Shown piece by piece: positions 26,927 through 36,029 of a stretch of 64,000 nt of DNA. The DNA is taken from the NCBI RefSeq assembly GCF_042680125.1, contig NZ_JBHTNY010000001.1. The stretch is one strand, 5' to 3'. The DNA comes from Robinsoniella peoriensis. Lineage in GTDB: Bacteria > Bacillota > Clostridia > Lachnospirales > Lachnospiraceae. Every line of letters starts with the position of its first letter. The first letter of the stretch is position 1. The translations under genes and the position numbers were made by a program. Below the pieces are notes generated by a model that ran no database searches, was not told the origin of the DNA, and worked only from the letters and a program-made list of their open reading frames with translations.

Positions 26927-29900
26927 ACAGATACAGAATACATACGGTACGCATCTTTATAACAATGGCTGGGAGTTTGTAAAACTCCCCATATCTGTCA
27001 CAATAAATTCATTTGATGAGCAGCAGCCAATATTTACAATGATATCAATACCACATGACTGGCTGATCTGGCAGGCGGACAATCTTTATGAGGATGGTAG
27101 TGGGTGGTATCGGAAATATCAGGATTGGCAGCGGGAAGAGGATATGCGTCTGGTGCTGCGCTTTGAAGGTGTCTATATGGACAGCACCATTTACATTAAC
27201 CGTGAAAAGGCTGCAGAATGGAAATATGGTTACTCTACCTTTGAGGTGGATATTACAGCCTATTTGAAAGAAGGGCAGAATGAGATTCTGGTCCGAGTGG
27301 CACACCAGGCTCCAAACAGCAGATGGTATTCCGGGGCAGGCATATATAGGGATGTATGGCTGAAAGTACAGCATCAGTCATACCTTATATCTGATGGCAG
27401 CTACATCACAGTAAAGAAGCAGAAAAATCAGGAGTGGCAGATTGACATCCAGACAGAATTATGTGTCAGTGCGAAAGAAAAAGCCGGAGTAGAAGCTGGA
27501 GTAGAAGCCGGAATAGAAGCCGGAGTAGAAGCTGGAATAGAAGGCGGAGTAGAAGCTGGAGAAGATGCCGGAATAGAAGCCGGAGTAGAAGCTGGAATAG
27601 AAGCTGGAATAGAAGCCGGAGAAGAAGCGGAAAAAGATGCTAAAATGGAAGAAGAAAATTCTGAAACTGCATTCCGGGTGGAATATGAACTGTGGGATAT
27701 GCAGACAGGAAAACGGACAGCGTTTGCCAGTGGAGAAGAAAGGGTATCGGCAAAGCCCCAGGAAAGGGAAGGCTACTGGCTGGCGTCCGTAAGTGAGAGG
27801 GTATGGAATCCCGGTATCTGGGATGTGAAATCACCTGTCCGTTACAGGATCAGAGTTCTGCTTATGGCAGATGGGAAACTGTGGCAGGAGGAGTTTTACA
27901 CCATAGGATTCAGAACTATAGCATTTTCACCCGAATCAGGGTTTCTGCTTAACAATAGAAAATTAAAGTTAAACGGTGTATGTGAACATCATGACCTGGG
28001 ATGTCTGGGTGCGGCATATCATTCTGGTGCAATGCGGCGGAAGATGGAAATTTTGCGTGAGATGGGGGTAAATGCCCTCCGCCTGACCCACAATATGCCG
28101 GCTCCCGATGTAATGGAACTTGCAGATGAGTATGGAATGCTTGTAGTTTCAGAGGCATTTGATATGTGGGAACGTTCGAAAACACCTTTCGATTACGCAC
28201 GTTTTTTCCCGGAGTGGTATGATAAGGATGTGGCAAGCTGGGTTCGCCGCGACAGGAACCATCCCAGTCTGATCATGTGGAGCATTGGCAATGAAATATA
28301 TGACACCCATATCAGTGAAAGAGGGCAGGAACTAACCCGGGTATTGTGCGGGGAGGTGAGGAAGCATGATCCCCTCGGCAATGCCTGCATCACCATCGGA
28401 TCTAATTATATGCCCTGGGAAAATGCAAAGAAGTGTGCAGATATTATCAAGCTTGCAGGCTACAATTATGCAGAAAAATACTATGATGCCCATCATCTTG
28501 AACATCCTGACTGGATCATCTATGGAAGTGAGACTGCCTCAACCGTCCAGAGCAGGGGGGTATATCATTTTCCATACAGCAGGTCTGTCCTTGCGGATGC
28601 TGACAGTCAGTGCTCAGCCCTGGGGAATTCCACTACCAGCTGGGGTGCCCCGTCCTCTGAGAGCTGTATTATTGCAGAACGGGACCATGAGTTCTCCTGT
28701 GGTCAATTCCTATGGACGGGTTTTGACTATATTGGAGAACCGACGCCCTATCATACGAGAAATTCTTATTTTGGGCAGGTAGATACGGCAGGTTTTCCAA
28801 AGGATTCTTATTACATCTATCAGGCGGAGTGGACAGATTATAAGGAAAGGCCAATGGTTCATTTATTTCCATATTGGGATTTTAATGAAGGTCAGCTGAT
28901 CGATATCCGTGTCTGTTCAAATGCGCCGAAGGTAGCATTATTTCTCAATGGGGAGTGTCTGGGAAGCCATGAAATTGATCATAAAAACGGCAGAAATCTG
29001 CTGGGGTACTGGCAGATCCCATATACACCGGGTGAATTAAAAGCCTGCGCCTATGACTGCAAGGGCAGCGTGATCGCAGTTCAGACCCGCCATTCTTTTG
29101 GTGAAGCGGCAGCAGTTGTGATGAGAAGCAGCTGCACGCGGTTAGACAGGCAGGGGCTGGCATTTATCGAGATATCTGCAGAAGATACAGATGGAAACCC
29201 GGTGGAAAATGCGTCAAACCGGATATTTGTCAGGGTGTTGGGACCGGGATATCTTGTGGGACTGGATAATGGAGACAGCACAGATACCGATGGGTATAAG
29301 ACCAATTCCAAAAAACTGTTTAACGGAAAACTTTTGGCTGTGGCCGCACCGGGAAGGGGAAGGGGAAGTGTGATTGTTGAAGCCGTGTCCTCCGGGCTGG
29401 CCGGAGCCAGGATTGAGATTCCGACAGATGATTTGTATGAGCAGGAAGGTATGGAAAAGAAAACCTTTGGAATAGAAATGGAAGAAATGAGAGCGGAAGC
29501 TGCCGAAGATATACCGGTTCGCGCAGTCAGGCTGTTTTGCCCGGAGGGAACCAGATTAAATGAAGCGCATCGGGAAGTAGCAGTGTCAGCAGTTATTTGT
29601 CCGCCGGGTGCCAGTGACCGCAAAGTGGTGTGGTGTGCAGTGGATGATGGTGGTATCCCGTCTTCTCTGGCGGAAGTAAAAGCAGATGGCACGCAGGCTA
29701 GGGTAACGGCAAAAAGTGACGGGAATTTCCGGCTGCGCTGTATGTCCGAAAGTGGAAGCGGTCAGATAAGAATCATCTCAGAATTGAACTTTGAAGTGTG
29801 CGGTTTGGGTAAAGCCTGGCTTGACCCCTATCGTATGATTTCCGGCGGGCTGTATGATTATAGCAGGGGAGCAGTGGGAAATGGCAACGAACATGGAGTT

Positions 29901-30593
29901 GCTACAGCCAGAGATGGAGAGACTCAGATTGGCTTCCACGGTATAGATTTTGGAGAATTTGGATCAGATGAGATCACACTGCCAATATTTGCCCTCACAG
30001 ATGAAGAATATCCGATACAGATCTGGGAGGGGATGCCGGGAGAAGCGGGCAGCAGCCTTGTGGGAGAAGTCATCTACCGAAAACCATCTGTCTGGAATGT
30101 TTACCAGGAGGAAACTTATCACCTGAACCGGAGGCTTCAAGGAGTGACCGGCATCTGCTTTGTTGTCCATCAGAAAATACATCTGAAAGGATTTTATTTT
30201 AAGCGCCTGAAAAAGGCATATCAAAGGCTGAAAGCCGTAGAATGCACAAGCGTATACGGGGATAGCTTTCAAAGGACAGACAGCGGAATTAAGCATATTG
30301 GTAACAATGTGACCATTCAGTTTGACCAGATGGATCTGGGGGAACCTGAAGCATTAAAACTAATTATCTGCGGATATACACCATTGGAGAAGAATGCCAT
30401 TCAGCTTCGGTTTGCTTCAGGTGAGGGAGAATATGTACAGCTTCTGGAATTTGAACACAGAGATCAGGTTTCACAACAGGAGTTTCAGGTAGAAAACAGA
30501 AAAGGATACCAGTCTCTGAGCTTTGTTTTTCTGCCCGGCAGTGACTTTGATTTTTGCTGGTTCCAATTTATTGGAAGCCCAAATCCCGGTTAA
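26907..30593 (+). CDS. Glycoside hydrolase family 2, large multidomain, with in-frame repeat linker
   Basis: 1228 residues, far longer than a minimal GH2. Order: sugar-binding jelly roll (about 1-170, FEGVYMDSTIYINRE, SGAGIYRDVWL), an inserted low-complexity linker of 12 (A-G-V/I-E) units (about 193-240), immunoglobulin-like domain, TIM barrel with acid/base E463 in MWSIGNEI and nucleophile E542 in YGSETAST, DUF4982/Ig-like domains, and a C-terminal carbohydrate-binding-like region (about 970-1228). No signal peptide, so cytoplasmic. Substrate could be beta-galactoside, -glucuronide or -xyloside type. ATG at 26907 is chosen because of AGGAG 8 bases upstream, and it overlaps the esterase gene by 20 bases. 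Confidence 0.88.
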   Translation: MGKQAYKQIQNTYGTHLYNNGWEFVKLPISVTINSFDEQQPIFTMISIPHDWLIWQADNLYEDGSGWYRKYQDWQREEDMRLVLRFEGVYMDSTIYINREKAAEWKYGYSTFEVDITAYLKEGQNEILVRVAHQAPNSRWYSGAGIYRDVWLKVQHQSYLISDGSYITVKKQKNQEWQIDIQTELCVSAKEKAGVEAGVEAGIEAGVEAGIEGGVEAGEDAGIEAGVEAGIEAGIEAGEEAEKDAKMEEENSETAFRVEYELWDMQTGKRTAFASGEERVSAKPQEREGYWLASVSERVWNPGIWDVKSPVRYRIRVLLMADGKLWQEEFYTIGFRTIAFSPESGFLLNNRKLKLNGVCEHHDLGCLGAAYHSGAMRRKMEILREMGVNALRLTHNMPAPDVMELADEYGMLVVSEAFDMWERSKTPFDYARFFPEWYDKDVASWVRRDRNHPSLIMWSIGNEIYDTHISERGQELTRVLCGEVRKHDPLGNACITIGSNYMPWENAKKCADIIKLAGYNYAEKYYDAHHLEHPDWIIYGSETASTVQSRGVYHFPYSRSVLADADSQCSALGNSTTSWGAPSSESCIIAERDHEFSCGQFLWTGFDYIGEPTPYHTRNSYFGQVDTAGFPKDSYYIYQAEWTDYKERPMVHLFPYWDFNEGQLIDIRVCSNAPKVALFLNGECLGSHEIDHKNGRNLLGYWQIPYTPGELKACAYDCKGSVIAVQTRHSFGEAAAVVMRSSCTRLDRQGLAFIEISAEDTDGNPVENASNRIFVRVLGPGYLVGLDNGDSTDTDGYKTNSKKLFNGKLLAVAAPGRGRGSVIVEAVSSGLAGARIEIPTDDLYEQEGMEKKTFGIEMEEMRAEAAEDIPVRAVRLFCPEGTRLNEAHREVAVSAVICPPGASDRKVVWCAVDDGGIPSSLAEVKADGTQARVTAKSDGNFRLRCMSESGSGQIRIISELNFEVCGLGKAWLDPYRMISGGLYDYSRGAVGNGNEHGVATARDGETQIGFHGIDFGEFGSDEITLPIFALTDEEYPIQIWEGMPGEAGSSLVGEVIYRKPSVWNVYQEETYHLNRRLQGVTGICFVVHQKIHLKGFYFKRLKKAYQRLKAVECTSVYGDSFQRTDSGIKHIGNNVTIQFDQMDLGEPEALKLIICGYTPLEKNAIQLRFASGEGEYVQLLEFEHRDQVSQQEFQVENRKGYQSLSFVFLPGSDFDFCWFQFIGSPNPG
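27483..27626 (+). repeat. 12-bp minisatellite inside the GH2 gene
   Basis: Twelve tandem 12-base units (consensus GCYGGARTAGAA) encode A-G-V/I-E repeats, with two variant units (GGVE, AGED) and a final AGEE. The unit keeps frame, so copy-number change would lengthen or shorten the linker without destroying the enzyme. Confidence 0.95.
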
Positions 30594-30639
30594 ATATCAT
30601 ATGGTGTATGTTTGGTATAAGCAGATAGTTTATCTTAAA

Positions 30640-31330
30640 TTTAGGTTTCGCTGATTAAGACGCTTTGTAGATGTAGGTAGTGTACGGAAAGAGAAGGGGA
30701 CGGACCATGGCAGGCGTTTGGAAGGCTTAGCGCAGAACTGGCATTTTCTAACCTTCCCGGAGCGCTTTTTGGCGGCACGCGGGCATTCGCTCCGAAATCC
30801 TGATGCATTTCGCAGTTCACTGCCCGCTTAGTATCCGATGGGAGCCAGTCGAATACTATCCGCCAAAAAACACTCCGGCAAGGTAAGTAAATGCTCAGAT
30901 CTGCTATACGCATTCCAAACGCCTGCCATGGTCCGCCCCCTTCTCTTTCCGGGATGCAGTTTATTGATACAAAGCTGGTTTTCTCAGCAGGGTGGGGCCC
31001 CGGGGTTGTGGCATGCCGGACGCTATTGGCATAAAGCAGCTTGATCTTATCACTGTAGTGGGATTCTTCATCTAATACAGTATATTTATGGTTATAGTAC
31101 TTACATCCAGTTACTTCTGTGATAGGAAAGCAAGTAAAATTAAACTTATTTCTCCCAATTCATACTGAACTGCCGAAACACACTCTGCTGAATCCAAAAA
31201 CGAACAGCTGGTCACAGCCCCGGGGTCTCCACTCGGCTGAGAAAACCAGCTTTGTGCCAGTTTCCCACACCCATCTTTCCGTTGCACCATCTCCATCTAC
31301 AAAGCGTCCCCTTCCTCACCTAAACCCCAA
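30640..31330. repeat. Compound palindromic element, about 0.7 kb, without coding capacity
   Basis: Nested inverted repeats: outer arms share GACGCTTTGTAGATG (about 30658-30672 with 31293-31308); a 39-base pair of arms (30685-30723 and 30913-30951, one mismatch) encloses further arms (about 30749-30776 with 30859-30885) and an inner GCGGGCA...TGCCCGC hairpin; a second long hairpin pairs about 30969-31010 with 31214-31256 (core ACAAAGCTGGTTTTCTCAGC). Part of one arm (30930-30956) recurs at 50149-50175. No convincing gene is present. It fills the roughly 1 kb gap between GH2 and GH67 genes and looks like a non-autonomous mobile or REP-type element. Confidence 0.75.
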
Positions 31331-31335
31331 TATAT

Positions 31336-31370
31336 ATAAAAAAAAAGCCCGGTGCCCCCGGGTTTTTTTA
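31336..31370 (+). terminator. Strong intrinsic terminator before the GH67 gene
   Basis: A run of A, then GCCCGG / CCGGGT stem and seven T. The A-run and T-run also pair, so it can end transcription from either direction. It separates the GH3-esterase-GH2 group from the GH67 unit. After it, about 290 AT-rich bases lead to the GH67 start; TATAAT at 31571-31576 is a possible -10 but lacks a good -35. Confidence 0.8.
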
Positions 31371-31660
31371 TTTAAAAGAATTAGGAATCTATTTTACAAA
31401 ACATATTGAAAATTCACATTGCAAAAAACCTGTTTCAAATCCATATTTTAAGAAAAGAAACCGTTTTATATGCAATGATTTTAAGCTTAAAAATGAATAT
31501 ATTGCAAAAAGAAAGCAATATGTGGGTAGTGTTTGGCAAAAAATGCAATGCATTGAAAAATAATCTGCCCTATAATTAAGAAAAACCAAAGGAAAAATTG
31601 TACAATCTATCCAAAGTAAAACAGACATTGGATGTACGGAATATCAGAAAGGAGCTTGGA

Positions 31661-33592
31661 ATGAGTTATGACAATGCATGGCTGAATTACAGGATGAGGC
31701 AGGATTGCCGTGATAAAAAGTATTTTAGTAAGGTGTATGCCGGGGATAACTGCCTGTATACGCAGACAGCAGTCAGGGAGCTGGAAATAGCGGCACGTGG
31801 GATACTGGATATTAAGACAGAGCGTGTGGGGAATTGTGAGACAGCAGGTATCTGGCTGAAGCTGGATCAGAATTCAGAGGCTGGAGAAGAGGGATACCAT
31901 ATCCGGGAAAAGGATGGGAGGATTATCATCAGCTCTGCAGGAGGCAGAGGACTTTTATATGGGAGTTTCGCCCTGATCCGACGCTTGCAGCTGGAGCAGA
32001 CGCTGGAAGGAATCTGCATTGAGCAGGTACCATCCAACCCTTACCGTATGTTAAACCATTGGGATAACATGGATGGCAGTATAGAAAGAGGATATTCCGG
32101 CAATTCGTTCTTTTTTCAGGACGAGAAGGTCCTTGTAAATGAACGTACCCGTGCATATGCCAGGCTGGCAGCGTCGGCAGGGATCAATGCATCCGTAATC
32201 AACAACGTGAATGTAAGGGGAAATGCAACAAAACTTATAACGGATGTGTATGGGGAAGAACTCAGACAGATGTCGGAAATATTTGCACAATACGGTATCC
32301 GCCTGTTTCTGAGCCTGAATTTTGCAGCCCCTATGGAACTTGGTGATCTTGATACGGCAGATCCTTTGGACGATAGGGTGAAAGCCTGGTGGAAAGAGGC
32401 TATGGCAGATATTTTTGGAAGAATCCCCAATCTGGGAGGATTTCTGGTAAAGGCGGATTCCGAAGGACGTCCGGGACCTTTTACCTATGGCAGAGACCAT
32501 GCGGACGGAGCAAATACACTGGCGGAGGCAGCAGCGCCTCATGGAGGAGTGATTATCTGGAGGTGTTTTGTATATAACTGCCAGCAGGACTGGAGAGACA
32601 GGAAGACGGACAGGGCTAAGGCAGGATATGAAAATTTTATGCCGCTAGATGGAAAGTTTAAGGAAAATGTAATCCTGCAGATTAAGAATGGTCCTATGGA
32701 TTTCCAGGTCAGAGAACCGTTATCCCCCCTATTGGACGGGCTTCAGGATACAAATCAGATACTGGAGGTTCAGATTGCACAGGAATATACCGGGCAGCAG
32801 AGGCATATCTGCTATCTGATCCCCATGTTTAAAGAAATTTCAGATGGATCCTTCCGGAAAAATAACCGGGGCATGGCTGCAATATCCAATACCGGAAATG
32901 ACGAAAACTGGACGGGGCATGATCTGGCGGCAGCAAATTTATATGGCTTTGGAAGGCTGAGTTTTGATTCTGAGCTTACCGCAGAAGAGATAGCAGAGGA
33001 ATGGGCAGTATGTACTTTTGGAAAGAATGAAAAAGTAACAAAAACAGTTGTGAAGATGCTGCTTATGTCCTGGCCTGCATACGAGAAGTATACATCCCCT
33101 CTGGGAATTGGGTGGATGGTAAATCCAAATCACCATTACGGTCCCAATGTAGACGGATATGAGTATGACCGATGGGGAACATACCACAGGGCTGATCATT
33201 TGGGAATCGGTGTGGACAGAAGCTCCCGGGGTACGGGATATGCCCGGCAGTACCAGGAACCGCTTGCATCCATCTATGAAAATATCCTGACGTGCCCGGA
33301 AGAACTGCTCTTATTTTTCCACCATGTTCCTTATACCTACCGTTTGAGATCGGGAAAGACGCTGATCCAGCACATCTACGATACGCATTTCGAAGGAGCG
33401 CAAGATGCGGCTGAACTGGCAGTCCTGTGGGATTCACTGGAGGGATGCATTTCAGAAAAGGTATTTGAGCGGGTAAAAAAACGACTGGAACATCAGAAGG
33501 AACATGCAGGAGAATGGAGGGATCAGATTAATACCTATTTTTTCAGAAAAAGTATGATCCCGGATGAAAAAGGACGGCATATTTATGAATAA
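31661..33592 (+). CDS. Alpha-glucuronidase, GH67
   Basis: 643 residues, close to the usual 680. Removes (4-O-methyl)-glucuronic acid alpha-1,2-linked to the non-reducing end xylose of xylo-oligosaccharides. Diagnostic GH67 blocks: NHWDNMDGSIERGYSG, GFLVKADSEGRPGPFTYGR (E268 likely acid), RDKTDRAKAGYENF-like stretch with MPLDGKF, and IKNGPMDFQVREPLSP (E352 likely base). No signal peptide; cytoplasmic, acting after oligosaccharide import. ATG 31661 with AAAGGAG 6 bases upstream is preferred over an in-frame TTG at 31598. First gene of a unit with the Lpl-type ABC transporter downstream. Confidence 0.93.
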   Translation: MSYDNAWLNYRMRQDCRDKKYFSKVYAGDNCLYTQTAVRELEIAARGILDIKTERVGNCETAGIWLKLDQNSEAGEEGYHIREKDGRIIISSAGGRGLLYGSFALIRRLQLEQTLEGICIEQVPSNPYRMLNHWDNMDGSIERGYSGNSFFFQDEKVLVNERTRAYARLAASAGINASVINNVNVRGNATKLITDVYGEELRQMSEIFAQYGIRLFLSLNFAAPMELGDLDTADPLDDRVKAWWKEAMADIFGRIPNLGGFLVKADSEGRPGPFTYGRDHADGANTLAEAAAPHGGVIIWRCFVYNCQQDWRDRKTDRAKAGYENFMPLDGKFKENVILQIKNGPMDFQVREPLSPLLDGLQDTNQILEVQIAQEYTGQQRHICYLIPMFKEISDGSFRKNNRGMAAISNTGNDENWTGHDLAAANLYGFGRLSFDSELTAEEIAEEWAVCTFGKNEKVTKTVVKMLLMSWPAYEKYTSPLGIGWMVNPNHHYGPNVDGYEYDRWGTYHRADHLGIGVDRSSRGTGYARQYQEPLASIYENILTCPEELLLFFHHVPYTYRLRSGKTLIQHIYDTHFEGAQDAAELAVLWDSLEGCISEKVFERVKKRLEHQKEHAGEWRDQINTYFFRKSMIPDEKGRHIYE

Positions 33593-33636
33593 GTTAGAAA
33601 GGAAATCGCCCAAGCCAGCTTGCGCTATTCAGAGGT

Positions 33637-34614
33637 ATGAAAATGAAAGAAAGTAGTGGTGATATGTTAAAACCAAAAGTATCCGGGAAGACAGTGACGT
33701 TTGGTAAAAAAGAGTCTCTGCTTCGCCATATAAAAAAGGAATGGAAGCTGTATACTTTCCTTATACTTCCAATCCTGTACTACATATTATTTAAATATGT
33801 TCCGGTCATCGGAAATGTGATTGCTTTTCGCCGGTATAAAGGAGGACCAAACATTTTAGGCCAGGATTGGATTGGACTGCGCTATTTCAAACAGTTTCTG
33901 ACCGATCCCTCGTTCTGGAATGCGTTCTTTAATACCCTGAGGCTTAGCATCGGTTATCTGCTGATCCGGTTTCCGGCGACGCTGATATTTGCCCTGCTGA
34001 TCAATGAGATCCGGAAAAAAAGGTGGAAAAAGACGGTACAGACCATTTCCTACCTGCCACATTTTATCTCACTGGTTGTAGTATGCGGTATGGTTAAGGA
34101 ATTACTGGCAACGAATGGTCCGGTTAACTCCCTGATTGCCTCTCTGGGATTAGACAAGATTCCTTTCCTCTCCGAACCGGGCTGGTTTGATACTGTCTAT
34201 ATCGGTTCCGGTGTCTGGCAGGCATTGGGATGGGGAACCATCCTCTATCTGACCGCCATGACAAACATAAATACAGAGCTGTATGAGGCGGCGGCAATAG
34301 ACGGGGGCGGAAGGTTCAAACAGGCAATACACGTGACAATTCCCGGAATTCTGCCAACCATTATGACACTGTTGATTATGGATATCGGGGGTATCGTAAC
34401 TTCCAGCAATATGCAGAAAATATTGCTGCTGTATAATCCATTGACCCAGGAACGCGCGGATATCATTGGAACACTGGTGTATCGAATGGGTATTGCAGGA
34501 GGAAATTTCAGCTATGCGGCGGCAGTCGGATTATTTGAGGCTTTGATTGGGCTGATCCTGGTAACCAGTGCAAACTTCCTCTCGAAGAAATTTACGGATA
34601 CATCACTGTGGTAG
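33637..34614 (+). CDS. ABC sugar transporter permease, LplB-like (CUT1)
   Basis: 325 residues, six membrane segments; EAA loop is EAAAIDGGGRFKQAIHVTIPGILPT. The LplB subgroup starts with a cytoplasmic basic segment followed by LILPILYYILFKYVPVIGNVIAFRRY. Transports complex oligosaccharides with an Lpl-type binding protein and a shared MsmK-like ATPase, which is not encoded here. Lies 44 bases after GH67, so co-transcription is likely and aldouronate-type xylo-oligosaccharides are the probable cargo. Several in-frame ATGs (33637, 33643, 33664) are possible starts. Confidence 0.88.
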   Translation: MKMKESSGDMLKPKVSGKTVTFGKKESLLRHIKKEWKLYTFLILPILYYILFKYVPVIGNVIAFRRYKGGPNILGQDWIGLRYFKQFLTDPSFWNAFFNTLRLSIGYLLIRFPATLIFALLINEIRKKRWKKTVQTISYLPHFISLVVVCGMVKELLATNGPVNSLIASLGLDKIPFLSEPGWFDTVYIGSGVWQALGWGTILYLTAMTNINTELYEAAAIDGGGRFKQAIHVTIPGILPTIMTLLIMDIGGIVTSSNMQKILLLYNPLTQERADIIGTLVYRMGIAGGNFSYAAAVGLFEALIGLILVTSANFLSKKFTDTSLW

Positions 34615-34628
34615 AAAGGAGCAGAATT

Positions 34629-35501
34629 ATGAATAGGAAGCCAACAAAAGGATATCTGGCATTTCAGGCGGTAAATACGGTTGTCATGGTGCTTGTGATC
34701 ATCATCACCCTTTATCCGTTTATCTATCTGATTGCGCAGTCCTTAAGCAGCGACGCTGCAGTCAGTGCCGGACAGGTTACGCTGTTCCCCATTGATTTCA
34801 GCCTGGAGACATACAAGTATATATTAAGAGATGATTCATTTTTTAAATTTTACGGCAACACCATATTCTATTCCATAGCCGGAACGGCAATTTCCGTATT
34901 CGGAACCGCTATCCTGGCATATCCCCTGTCAAAACCCAGGCTGCGTATGAATAAATTTTTTATTCCGTTTGTGGTGTTCACCATGTATTTTACAGGAGGC
35001 ATGATCCCTAACTACATACTGGTAACACAGTGGCTGAAGCTGGGAGATTCCATATGGGCAATCGTACTTCCAGGAGCGATAAGTACCTTCAATCTGCTGT
35101 TGATGAAATCATTTTTTACAGGACTTCCGGAGGAACTGGAAGAAGCGGCGGCAATGGACGGCATGGGAGTCTACGGTGTATTCGCAAAAATTATTCTGCC
35201 TCTTTCCAAGCCGATCCTGGCTACGATGACATTGTTTTATCTGGTAGGGATGTGGAATGAATGGTTTGGACCGTTCCTGTATCTGGAATCCAGGAACAAA
35301 TGGCCTATCGCGTTATGGGTAAGACAACTGGTAGAGGGGGCGAATCAGGTGGACATCGGTTCCACCGCAGAGGCAAGCAGCGTGCAGGCAACATTAAAAT
35401 CAGCAACAATGGTACTCACTTCATTACCCATTATCTGTGTATACCCATTTGTACAGAAATATTTCGTGCAGGGTATGACAATGGGAGCGGTGAAGGGATA
35501 G
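34629..35501 (+). CDS. ABC sugar transporter permease, LplC-like (CUT1)
   Basis: 290 residues, six membrane segments, EAA loop EEAAAMDGMGVYGVFAKIILPLSKPI, and the C-terminal YPFVQKYFVQGMTMGAVKG ending typical of the second CUT1 permease. ATG 34629 has AAAGGAG 6 bases upstream and is preferred over an overlapping in-frame start at 34608. The stop codon is immediately followed, with no spacer, by the 5' end of a group II intron remnant. Confidence 0.9.
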   Translation: MNRKPTKGYLAFQAVNTVVMVLVIIITLYPFIYLIAQSLSSDAAVSAGQVTLFPIDFSLETYKYILRDDSFFKFYGNTIFYSIAGTAISVFGTAILAYPLSKPRLRMNKFFIPFVVFTMYFTGGMIPNYILVTQWLKLGDSIWAIVLPGAISTFNLLLMKSFFTGLPEELEEAAAMDGMGVYGVFAKIILPLSKPILATMTLFYLVGMWNEWFGPFLYLESRNKWPIALWVRQLVEGANQVDIGSTAEASSVQATLKSATMVLTSLPIICVYPFVQKYFVQGMTMGAVKG

Positions 35502-35639
35502 GTGCGTCCAGAAAAGGGCGATTGGTTTAATGGGTGGAAATCCTATACGGTAAGGCGTAGCGAGCCACCGTTAGCGAGTCTTGGGTGCTGACTGGTAACA
35601 GGCAGGGCTAAGCGTAAGTGGCTGAAATGCAATCGTGCG

Positions 35640-35879
35640 ATGCCATTGAAGGTATTGATGCCAGCACTAAACCGAAAGCTGGTGGGACACTACCGATACT
35701 ACGGCTTAACGTATAACGTACAGTCGTTGGTGAAGTACCATTATTACACTACGCAACTGCTGTTTCAGTGGATGAACCGCAGAAGTCAGAAGAAAAGCTA
35801 CAACTGGGAGGGATTCAAGCAGATGTTGGATTACTATCCGATGGTATATCCCAAGAGATATTTTAATCTCTATGCGTAG
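35640..35879 (+). pseudogene. Group II intron maturase, C-terminal fragment
   Basis: About 79 codons matching the tail of intron-encoded maturases (LNRKLVGHYRYYG, LFQWMNRRSQKKSYNW, YPKRYFNLYA). The reverse transcriptase and domain X are absent, and the reading frame starts at the deletion joint. Non-functional by itself. Confidence 0.85.
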
Positions 35880-35904
35880 CTTGCAACTGTAAATGTTATT
35901 ATGA

Positions 35905-35939
35905 AGAGCCGTATGCGGGAAAGCCGCACGTACGGTTCT
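35905..35939 (+). ncRNA. Group II intron domain V
   Basis: GAGCCGTATGCGGG, AAAG, CCGCACGTACGGTTC form the conserved 34-base hairpin with the catalytic AGC-like triad position and a two-base bulge. It is well preserved although the rest of the ribozyme is deleted. Confidence 0.85.
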
Positions 35940-36029
35940 GGAGAAGATTTCATATGGTGACATATGATTTTACTAAACCATCCGGAACTTAGTTGTGTAA
36001 TAAAAATTATTATTCAAGGAGGAATTAAT

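Larger units (their letters stand above)
35502..35973 (+). mobile_element. Collapsed group II intron remnant
   Basis: Begins with GTGCGTCCAG, the typical 5' end of bacterial group II introns, and continues with domain I-like sequence to about 35635. It then jumps straight into the C-terminal end of a maturase (35640-35879), domain V (35905-35939) and a domain VI-like hairpin (TCATATG/CATATGA around 35950-35966). The reverse transcriptase and most of domains I-IV are missing, so about 2 kb has been deleted and self-splicing is unlikely. The 5' boundary is exact; the 3' boundary, about 35973, is estimated. Confidence 0.88.

Noticed and set aside
27483..27626. CRISPR-like array
   Set aside because: Units are contiguous 12-mers with no spacers, in frame within a coding gene, and no cas genes are present.
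27461..27643. Arg/Ser-rich 60-codon frame overlapping the GH2 minisatellite
   Set aside because: It is the +1 frame reading of the 12-bp repeat inside a well-supported GH2 gene; its composition follows from the repeat.
30641..31409. Small reading frames in the palindromic element
   Set aside because: They span inverted-repeat arms, lack ribosome binding sites and have no protein-like composition.
31571..31576. TATAAT as a GH67 promoter -10
   Set aside because: No acceptable -35 at 16-18 bases; TTGAAA is only 12 bases away. It may be activator-dependent, but the evidence is too weak to call.
35030..35530. Two extra plus-strand frames overlapping the LplC-like permease gene
   Set aside because: Out-of-frame shadows of a gene with clear membrane segments and an EAA motif.
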